A DNA stretch of 19,846 bases, taken from the NCBI GenBank assembly GCA_938045085.1, contig CALINZ010000131.1, positions 1 to 19,846 on the forward strand, in the 5' to 3' direction. Shown here piece by piece: positions 14,685 to 19,846 of the stretch (positions are counted from its first letter, which is position 1; each line of letters starts with the position of its first letter). The stretch comes from an uncultured Collinsella sp. Lineage in GTDB: Bacteria; Actinomycetota; Coriobacteriia; Coriobacteriales; Coriobacteriaceae. Under the pieces are notes generated by a model. It was not told the DNA's origin, ran no database searches, and saw only the letters and a program-made list of their open reading frames with translations. The position numbers and the translations under genes are program-made.

Positions 14685-14715
14685 TGGACACCCCCAGGGG
14701 GTATGGGTGTATAGT
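14685..14715 (+). promoter_or_regulatory. copA promoter with probable CsoR operator
   Basis: A -35-like TGGACA (14685-14690) and a -10-like TATAGT (14710-14715) are 19 bp apart. The dyad ACCCCC-A-GGGGGT (14690-14702) lies within the spacer and touches the -35. Runs of C and G in a pseudo-palindrome are typical of CsoR operators, and csoR is the third gene of the operon, so copper-relieved autorepression is expected. A 19-bp spacer with a central dyad is also the layout used by MerR-family activators such as CueR, but no such gene is in the window. Confidence 0.65.
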
Positions 14716-14762
14716 ATCGGATGGTTAACATTTCCGACACTACGTCACAGAAAGGAGAAGCC

Positions 14763-17102
14763 ATGGCTCAAGATAAGTTCGACGTGGGCGGCATGACATG
14801 CGCCGCCTGCCAGGCGCACGTGGACCGTGCCGTGAGCAAGCTCGACGGCGTCCAAAGCGTCGCGGTCAATCTGCTCGCCGGCTCTATGCTGGTGGACTAC
14901 GACCCTGCGCAGGTCTCCCCCGACGACATCTGCACCGCTGTCGACCGCGCGGGCTACTCGGCCTCGCCCATCAGCACGGGCACCGACGCTGTCCAAAGCG
15001 GAAGTGCGCAAGCCAGGTCCGGCGCCGCCCATATGGAGTCGCCGACCAAAAAGTTGGAGGCCGCCGCCTCTGCCATGCGCACCCGCCTCATCGTCTCGAT
15101 CGTATTCCTCATCCCACTGTTCTACATAGGCATGGGGCACATGCTCGGCTGGCCGCTGCCCGGCATCTTCACCGACCACACCCACAGCATGACGCTCGCG
15201 CTCACCGAGCTCGTCCTGCTCATTCCCATCGTCTACGTCAACGACGCGTACTTTATCAACGGGTTTAAATCACTCGCGCACGGCGCGCCTACCATGGACG
15301 CCCTTATTGCCGTGGGCGCCACCGCCTCCATCGCCTGGTCGCTCTACGCCATGTTTATCATGGCCGACCAGCTAGCCGCGGGTCAGGTCCACGAGGCCAT
15401 GATGACGGGCATGGACAATCTGTATTTTGAGAGCGCCGGCACCATCCTGTCGCTCGTCACCGTAGGCAAATACCTCGAGACGCGCAGCAAGTCCAAGACC
15501 GGCGGCGCCATCGAGGCGCTCATCGACCTAGCGCCCAAGACCGCGACCGTCGTGGCAGAGGACGGCACCGAGGCCACCGTCGACGTCGATGCCATTCTGC
15601 CCGGCCAGGTGCTGCGTGTGCGCCCCGGCGAGTCCATCCCTGTCGACGGCGTGGTACTCGAGGGCGCTTCGGCCGTGGACGAAAGTGCACTGACCGGCGA
15701 GTCCATCCCCGTGGAGAAGACCGCCGGCGACACCGTCAACGCCGCCACTGTCAACCGCACCGGCTCGTTTACCTTCCGTGCCACACGCGTGGGCGCCGAC
15801 ACGTCGCTCGCCAAGATTATCCAGCTCGTCGAGGACGCCAACGCCACCGAGGCGCCCATCGCCCGCATGGCTGACAAGGTCGCCGGCGTGTTCGTGCCCG
15901 TGGTGTTCATGATCTCGGCCGTGACCTTCGTGGTGTGGACGGCACTGACCGGAAGCGTGAACGAAGCGCTCACCTCCGCCGTCGCCGTGCTGGTGATCAG
16001 CTGCCCGTGCGCGCTGGGCCTGGCCACGCCCGTCGCCATTATGGTCGGCACCGGCAAGGGCGCCGAAATGGGCATTCTGTTTAAGAGCGCCGAGGCGCTG
16101 GAGAACCTACGCAGCGTGGGCACCGTGGTGCTCGACAAGACGGGCACCGTCACCCGCGGCAAGCCGGCTGTGACCGATATCACGGTAGCCACGCGCGCTG
16201 ACGGCTCGCCCGCCATGAGCGAAAAGGCGTTGCTCAAGCTGGCCGCTGCGCTGGAGCGCTCAAGCGAGCACCCGCTGGCCGAGGCGATTATGGCCGAGTG
16301 CGAGGCGCGCGGAATCGTCGCACGCATGGTCGAGGACTTTACCGCCGTGCCCGGGCGAGGCGTTACGGCACGCGAGGGGCAGAATGTCATCGCCGCCGGC
16401 AACGTGCGTCTGATGGACGAGCTGGGCGTGAAGGTTCCCGCCGGCCTTGCCGAACAGTTCGCGGCCGAGGGCAAGACGCCGCTGTTCTTTGCCAAGAACA
16501 GCGAGCTTGTCGGTACCATCGCCGTGGCGGACGAGGTCAAGGAGACGAGCGCCGGGGCCATCGCCGCACTGCGCTCGCTTGGCGTCGACGTGCGCATGCT
16601 CACCGGCGACAACCGCGTGACGGCCGAGGCCATCGCCCGCCGCGTGGGGCTGAGCAGCGAACAGGTCATCGCCGACGTCCTCCCTGCCGACAAGGAGCGC
16701 CACGTCCGCGAGCTGCAGGATGTGGGCGGCAAGGTCGCCATGGTAGGCGACGGCATCAACGACTCCCCCGCCCTGGCGCGCGCCGACGTGGGCCTTGCTA
16801 TCGGCACCGGCGCCGACATCGCCAAGGAGGGCGCCGACGTGGTTCTCATGCGCAGCGACCTCATGGACGTCGCCCGCGCCATCGAGCTTTCGCGCGCCAC
16901 GATCCGCAACATCAAGCAGGACCTGTTCTGGGCACTGTTCTACAACGGCATCGGCATTCCGCTGGCGGCGGGCGTGTTCTTCCCGCTCACCGGATGGCAG
17001 CTCTCGCCGATGTTTGGCGCCGCGGCCATGAGCCTGTCGAGTGTCTGCGTCGTAAGCAATGCGCTGCGCTTAAAATCCTTTAAGCCAAAAGTGGCAAAAT
17101 AA
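14763..17102 (+). CDS. copA: Cu(I)-exporting P1B-type ATPase
   Basis: A 779-residue inner-membrane pump that uses ATP to export Cu(I) from the cytoplasm. The ATG at 14763 follows AAAGGAG at good spacing. An N-terminal heavy-metal-associated domain has GGMTCAAC (C13, C16). About eight membrane segments follow (roughly 108-128, 144-162, 175-200, 218-236, 375-398, 402-425, 718-740, 745-767). Motifs: actuator TGES (311-314), metal-binding CPC (414-416) in membrane helix 6, phosphorylation DKTGT (458-462), HP (503-504) of the P1B class, TGDN (614-617), GDGINDSPAL (662-671), and late-helix residues YNGIGIP and MSLSSVCVVSNALRL, which fit the Cu(I) subclass. Only one N-terminal metal domain is present. 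It leads the operon with a copper chaperone and CsoR, and a CsoR-like operator lies in its promoter. Confidence 0.96.
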   Translation: MAQDKFDVGGMTCAACQAHVDRAVSKLDGVQSVAVNLLAGSMLVDYDPAQVSPDDICTAVDRAGYSASPISTGTDAVQSGSAQARSGAAHMESPTKKLEAAASAMRTRLIVSIVFLIPLFYIGMGHMLGWPLPGIFTDHTHSMTLALTELVLLIPIVYVNDAYFINGFKSLAHGAPTMDALIAVGATASIAWSLYAMFIMADQLAAGQVHEAMMTGMDNLYFESAGTILSLVTVGKYLETRSKSKTGGAIEALIDLAPKTATVVAEDGTEATVDVDAILPGQVLRVRPGESIPVDGVVLEGASAVDESALTGESIPVEKTAGDTVNAATVNRTGSFTFRATRVGADTSLAKIIQLVEDANATEAPIARMADKVAGVFVPVVFMISAVTFVVWTALTGSVNEALTSAVAVLVISCPCALGLATPVAIMVGTGKGAEMGILFKSAEALENLRSVGTVVLDKTGTVTRGKPAVTDITVATRADGSPAMSEKALLKLAAALERSSEHPLAEAIMAECEARGIVARMVEDFTAVPGRGVTAREGQNVIAAGNVRLMDELGVKVPAGLAEQFAAEGKTPLFFAKNSELVGTIAVADEVKETSAGAIAALRSLGVDVRMLTGDNRVTAEAIARRVGLSSEQVIADVLPADKERHVRELQDVGGKVAMVGDGINDSPALARADVGLAIGTGADIAKEGADVVLMRSDLMDVARAIELSRATIRNIKQDLFWALFYNGIGIPLAAGVFFPLTGWQLSPMFGAAAMSLSSVCVVSNALRLKSFKPKVAK

Positions 17103-17130
17103 GCTCACCATTAAGTCCATTTAGAACGGG

Positions 17131-17224
17131 TTTTCCAGGTGCCCGAGATTGACCTGAAAGAGGAGCGACGCGTACTTTGGTACGCGAGCGACGGCTTGAA
17201 GGTCAAGGTCGGGTGCCTGGGAAA
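17131..17224. repeat. Long structured inverted repeat between copA and copZ
   Basis: Arms 17131-17155 and 17200-17224 pair with a few differences (shared blocks CCAGG, CCCGA, TTGACCT), and the interior has a perfect 7-bp stem CGCGTAC/GTACGCG (17169-17175, 17180-17186) with a TTTG loop. It ends 25 nt before the copZ start and lacks a T-tract. It may tune expression or mRNA stability of copZ relative to copA, or be another dispersed palindrome. Confidence 0.6.
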
Positions 17225-17249
17225 GCCGACACAACAGGGAGGAATACCC

Positions 17250-17471
17250 ATGCGATACACAATCAAGACTTCCGGCCTCATGTGCGGCCACTGCGACGCT
17301 ACTGTCGAGACGGCACTGCTCAACGTTGCCGGCGTGACCGACGCCGACGCCGATCACGAGACCCAGACCGTCCAGGTTGAGTGCGCCGACACCGTAACCG
17401 CCGAGCAACTCGCCGCCGCTGTCGAGGCCGCGGGCGAGAAATTCCACGCCCTGTCTGTGACCGCCGCATAG
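17250..17471 (+). CDS. copZ: CopZ-like copper chaperone (heavy-metal-associated domain)
   Basis: A 73-residue single HMA domain. ATG 17250 follows GGGAGG; the open frame upstream runs through the palindrome and is not used. The metal site is GLMCGHC (C12, C15), followed by the expected helix (TVETALLNVAGV), strand (TVQVEC) and second helix (TAEQLAAAVEAAG). Such proteins bind Cu(I) and hand it to CopA and CsoR. The His between the two Cys is uncommon but seen in some HMA proteins. Cotranscription with copA and csoR is likely. Confidence 0.9.
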   Translation: MRYTIKTSGLMCGHCDATVETALLNVAGVTDADADHETQTVQVECADTVTAEQLAAAVEAAGEKFHALSVTAA

Positions 17472-17497
17472 CAGTCGCTGCCTACTGAATCCTCAGA

Positions 17498-17564
17498 AGT
17501 TGCGGTGGAATACGGACTGTTGTGCCGCCCTAGGCCTTTAAACGGTCCGTATTTCACCGCAACT
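17498..17564. repeat. Palindromic repeat between copZ and csoR, 20-bp arms
   Basis: AGTTGCGGTGGAATACGGAC (17498-17517) is inverted at 17545-17564 with one difference, a G-T pair in RNA. The 27-nt centre contains the CCTAGG palindrome. There is no T-tract. It is a fourth, sequence-distinct palindrome type in this window, located inside the copper operon 43 nt before csoR. Confidence 0.75.
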
Positions 17565-17606
17565 GACGGGGGCATCCGGAAGATCGACCAGAAACGAGGA
17601 CCCGCC

Positions 17607-17879
17607 ATGATGGCAGACCATAAATCGGTGACCCGCATGCTCAAGACGGCACGCGGCCAGATCGACGGCATTCTGCGGATGGTCGATGAGGACCGTTACT
17701 GCGTCGACATCTCCACGCAGCTCATGGCCACGCAGGCGCTTATCGCCCGCATCAACGCCGATGTGTTGAAGGCACACATCGAGGGCTGCGTCGCCTCGGC
17801 CATCGAATCGGGCGACGAGGAGCTCAAAGCCGCCAAGCTCGCCGAGATAGAGCGCGTCGTCGACAAGCTCGCCAAGTAA
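17607..17879 (+). CDS. csoR: CsoR-family Cu(I)-sensing repressor
   Basis: A 90-residue all-helical DNA-binding repressor of the CsoR/RcnR family. ATG 17607 follows GAGGA at 6 nt; a second ATG is adjacent at 17610. The N-terminal helix KSVTRMLKTARGQIDGILRM (6-25) carries the family's typical RGQIDGI. The Cu(I) ligand triad is complete with exact CsoR spacing: C32, H57 and C61 (Cys-x24-His-x3-Cys), distinguishing it from formaldehyde (FrmR), sulfur (CstR) or Ni/Co (RcnR) sensors. Copper binding releases the operator, so it should repress the operon from the site at 14690-14702. It is the last gene of the copper operon. Confidence 0.92.
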   Translation: MMADHKSVTRMLKTARGQIDGILRMVDEDRYCVDISTQLMATQALIARINADVLKAHIEGCVASAIESGDEELKAAKLAEIERVVDKLAK

Positions 17880-17880
17880 T

Positions 17881-17945
17881 TGGGGCATTGGGGACAGGTA
17901 CGTTTGCACCACCTTGGTGCAGATTAACCTGTCCCCAATGCACCA
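17881..17945. repeat. Palindromic repeat with inner hairpin after csoR
   Basis: Outer 19-bp arms (17881-17899 and 17927-17945, core CATTGGGGACAGGT) differ at one base; an inner hairpin GCACCA-cct-TGGTGC lies at 17906-17920. It starts one base past the csoR stop. Its TTGGGGAC core links it to 157-214, and its TTTGCACC to 7022-7054. It lacks a terminator T-tract but could still stop or stabilise the csoR mRNA 3' end. Confidence 0.75.
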
Positions 17946-17993
17946 AAAGGGGTATAAAAGCGTGCAGCACAGCGAAATGAAAGGCAGTTCTGC

Positions 17994-18467
17994 ATGAATG
18001 ACTTTATGAAGGGTCGCAACGGCGCCGACGAGCTCACCATCGTGATGGGCTTTGCTGGAATCGTCATCGCGATGATCGGATCGATGGCCCGTATTCAGTG
18101 GCTCAGCTGGATCGCCATCGCCGTTATCGTGATTGGCGTGCTGCGCGGCCTGTCCAAAAACATCGACGCGCGCCGCAAGGAGAACGACGCCTTTGTTACG
18201 GCGACCGCAAACGTCCCCGGCCTAGGCAAGTTCGTCGCTAGCTTGGGCGGCGGGACTGCGGCCGCAAACGCTTCGCGTGCCGCTGGTACCAGCAAGGAGG
18301 ACTTTGAGCGCGCCAAGCGAACGGCCAAGAAGATGTGGAAGGGTCGCAAGACCACGGCCTACCTCAAGTGCCCCAACTGCGGCCAGATGCTGTCCGTCCC
18401 CAAGGGCAAGGGCAAGATCCGCGTCACCTGCCCCAAGTGCCACGCCAAGATGGAGACGCGCTCCTAG
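17994..18467 (+). CDS. Small membrane protein with zinc-ribbon tail
   Basis: A 157-residue protein of unknown function. ATG 17994 has AAAGG about 9 nt upstream. Two hydrophobic helices (about 14-31 and 35-51) with a very short turn suggest a membrane hairpin. A basic stretch (RRKEN) and a low-complexity Ala/Gly segment follow, then a Lys/Arg-rich helix (about 101-119), and a C-terminal zinc ribbon with CPNC (126-129) and CPKC (146-149). The tail should lie in the cytoplasm. Similar proteins occur widely in anaerobic Actinobacteria and Firmicutes without assigned roles. It has its own upstream spacing from the copper operon and a terminator downstream, so it may be monocistronic. Confidence 0.85.
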   Translation: MNDFMKGRNGADELTIVMGFAGIVIAMIGSMARIQWLSWIAIAVIVIGVLRGLSKNIDARRKENDAFVTATANVPGLGKFVASLGGGTAAANASRAAGTSKEDFERAKRTAKKMWKGRKTTAYLKCPNCGQMLSVPKGKGKIRVTCPKCHAKMETRS

Positions 18468-18489
18468 CCGCTACACCATAGGACAAAAT

Positions 18490-18524
18490 AAAAGCCGAGG
18501 CCTCGCGTTGAGACCTCGGCTTTT
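18490..18524. terminator. Bidirectional Rho-independent terminator
   Basis: Arms AAAAGCCGAGGCCTC (18490-18504) and GAGACCTCGGCTTTT (18510-18524) pair with one mismatch around a 5-nt loop. TTTTT follows on the plus strand and TTTTATTTT on the minus strand. It serves the zinc-ribbon gene on the plus strand and the convergent amidohydrolase gene on the minus strand. Confidence 0.92.
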
Positions 18525-18576
18525 TGCATATGGCGGCAAGATTCGACGAGCCGGCTGTCCCCTGTCACACCAGCGC

Positions 18577-19846
18577 TTACGCTACGCCATCGCGGGCAAG
18601 CTCCTCAGCCAGCGCTTCGGCTGGCATGGCCATAATCGCGTCGAGCTCGGCATCCACCTCGGGGATGCGCTTCACCTTGAGTTTGCACACCAGATCGCCG
18701 CGACACATCACGTGCATCGGCTCACGCAGAGCGCACAGGTCATCGAGCGGGTTCTCGCGCGTCACCAAGATATCGGCGGCCTTGCCGCACTCGATCGTGC
18801 CAGTCTCGCCGTCCAGCCCCAGCAGCTCGGCGTTGACTTGCGTAGCCGTATGCAGTGCGAAGGCGTTGCTCACGCCGACATACTTGGCAAAATAGGCCAC
18901 CTCACGCCACATGTCGTACTGCGTCACGAACGGGCAGCTCGAGTCCGTGCCCAGGCCCACCTTAACGCCAGCTTCCAGTGCGGCACGGGCGCTCTCGATA
19001 ATGCCCGAGCACACGATATCGCCGTTCTTCTTTTGCGTATCGGTCGAATGGGTCTTTTTCGGGTCGAGCAATACAAACGGCAGCGCCGGGCTGATAGTGC
19101 AGGTAACACTGGGCGCACGCCCCTCGAGTTGCGTGCCCGCGGCGCCACGGTACAGCTCCAGAATCTCGGGCGTCAACGGAGCGCCGTGCTCAATCGTGTC
19201 AACGCCGGCCTCAAGCGCGGCCTTCACGCCCTCGGTACTCTCGACATGGGCCATAACCGGCAGGCTCACCTCGTGCGCAGCCTTGCACGCCGCCGCGGCA
19301 ACCTCCACGGGCATACGCAACACGCCCGGCTCGCCCACCTCGGTAGCGTCGAACACGCCGCCCGTCACGAACAGCTTAATGACGTCGGCACCACGCGCAT
19401 ACAGGTCGCGCACCTGTTCGGCTGCCTCGGCGGGACTGTTGGCCACCTGGGCGAACAAGCCCGCACCATGGCCGCCCGGCACCGTGACGCCCGTTCCCGG
19501 CGCCACCAGGCGAGGACCTTGATACTTGCCGGCATCGATAGCATCGCGCACGGCCAGATCGGCAAACAGCGGGTCGCCCGCGCCGCGCACCGTGGTCACG
19601 CCGCTTGCCAGCTGCTGCTGAGCGCTGCCCTTGAGGATATGGCGCACGATGGCGCGCCCCACGGGATTATCGAGCTTCTTCATCAGCGCGCCCGCATCGC
19701 CCGCCGAAACCGGTTTGCCCGAACCGCACAGATGCACATGCATATTGATGAGGCCCGGCATGAGATACGCCCCTGCCAGGTCGATGACCTCGGCGCCCGC
19801 CGGCGCCTGCGCCACAGCACTCGGCCCCATCCATGTGATGACACCG
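18577..19846 (-). CDS. Metal-dependent amidohydrolase (5' end cut off by the window)
   Basis: At least 422 residues of an imidazolonepropionase-like amidohydrolase (COG1228 type), a cytoplasmic enzyme hydrolysing C-N bonds such as N-acyl or dipeptide bonds. The frame stays open to the right edge and reads GVITWMGPSAV before the first ATG (19830), exactly the conserved start of the family's beta-sandwich, so the true start is outside. Counting from that ATG: metal-binding MHVHL (H31, H33), likely carboxylated K152 in ADVIKLF, H195 (VMAHVEST), H215 (DTIEHGA) and D296 (GLGTDSS), a full binuclear site. The C-terminus returns to the small domain (GTIECGKAADILVTRENPLDDL). The substrate cannot be assigned; relatives include imidazolonepropionases and Xaa-Pro/carnosine-type dipeptidases. 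No neighbour gives a clue. Confidence 0.9.
   Translation of the reverse strand, partial: GVITWMGPSAVAQAPAGAEVIDLAGAYLMPGLINMHVHLCGSGKPVSAGDAGALMKKLDNPVGRAIVRHILKGSAQQQLASGVTTVRGAGDPLFADLAVRDAIDAGKYQGPRLVAPGTGVTVPGGHGAGLFAQVANSPAEAAEQVRDLYARGADVIKLFVTGGVFDATEVGEPGVLRMPVEVAAAACKAAHEVSLPVMAHVESTEGVKAALEAGVDTIEHGAPLTPEILELYRGAAGTQLEGRAPSVTCTISPALPFVLLDPKKTHSTDTQKKNGDIVCSGIIESARAALEAGVKVGLGTDSSCPFVTQYDMWREVAYFAKYVGVSNAFALHTATQVNAELLGLDGETGTIECGKAADILVTRENPLDDLCALREPMHVMCRGDLVCKLKVKRIPEVDAELDAIMAMPAEALAEELARDGVA

Noticed and set aside
15383..16915. A 510-codon minus-strand frame within copA
   Set aside because: It is a Ser/Thr/Ala-rich shadow of the copA coding sequence, without motifs or a ribosome binding site.

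Overview
The window looks like a chromosomal stretch from a high-GC, anaerobic actinobacterium of class Coriobacteriia, most like Collinsella. The evidence is strongly GC-biased codon use, good AGGAGG-type ribosome binding sites, a monomeric [FeFe] hydrogenase with a NuoF/GltD-like partner, a kinase with a DUF6273-like ectodomain, and several families of short palindromic intergenic repeats. No rRNA, tRNA, CRISPR array, integrase or transposase gene was seen. The genus is inferred from gene content, not measured.

Left part (1-7827, all on the minus strand). Reading in the direction of transcription: a flavodoxin/ferredoxin fusion (7066-7827); then a tightly coupled four-gene unit made of a NuoF-fragment/GltD-like flavoprotein (4893-6725), an [FeFe] hydrogenase (3088-4899), a lipoprotein substrate-binding protein of the NitT/TauT type (2030-3094) and a single-chain permease-ATPase fusion for the same transporter (647-2026). 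The first two junctions overlap by 7 nt and the third is a 3-nt gap, so the four are probably one operon joining a redox enzyme to an importer of unknown substrate. Beyond it lie an orphan RelB/DinJ-type antitoxin (228-431) with an AT-rich palindrome upstream, and the start of a small membrane protein running off the left edge (1-139).

Middle part. A long non-coding gap (7828-8447) holds a candidate 233-bp element with inverted ends and a strong minus-strand terminator. This terminator ends a DEAD-box RNA helicase gene with an Arg/Gly-rich tail of about 300 residues (8448-10706). A second gap (10707-11293) holds two copies of a palindromic repeat. On the plus strand follow an FHA-domain protein (11294-12256) and a transmembrane Ser/Thr kinase (12428-14512), separated by a 61-bp near-perfect palindrome. 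Together these two look like a phosphorylation signalling pair with an outward-facing domain.

Right part. A copper homeostasis operon on the plus strand comprises a Cu(I)-exporting P1B ATPase (14763-17102), a CopZ-like copper chaperone (17250-17471) and a CsoR-type Cu(I) repressor (17607-17879). A C5-A-G5 dyad sits between the -35 and -10 elements of the first gene, a likely site of autoregulation. All three intergenic spaces after copA carry strong palindromic structures. After these come a small zinc-ribbon membrane protein (17994-18467), a bidirectional terminator, and a metal-dependent amidohydrolase on the minus strand that runs off the right edge (18577-19846).

The most interesting points are the hydrogenase partner that has lost the FMN/NADH domain of NuoF, the transporter locked into the hydrogenase operon, the FHA/kinase pair with its central palindrome, and the density of distinct palindromic repeat families.
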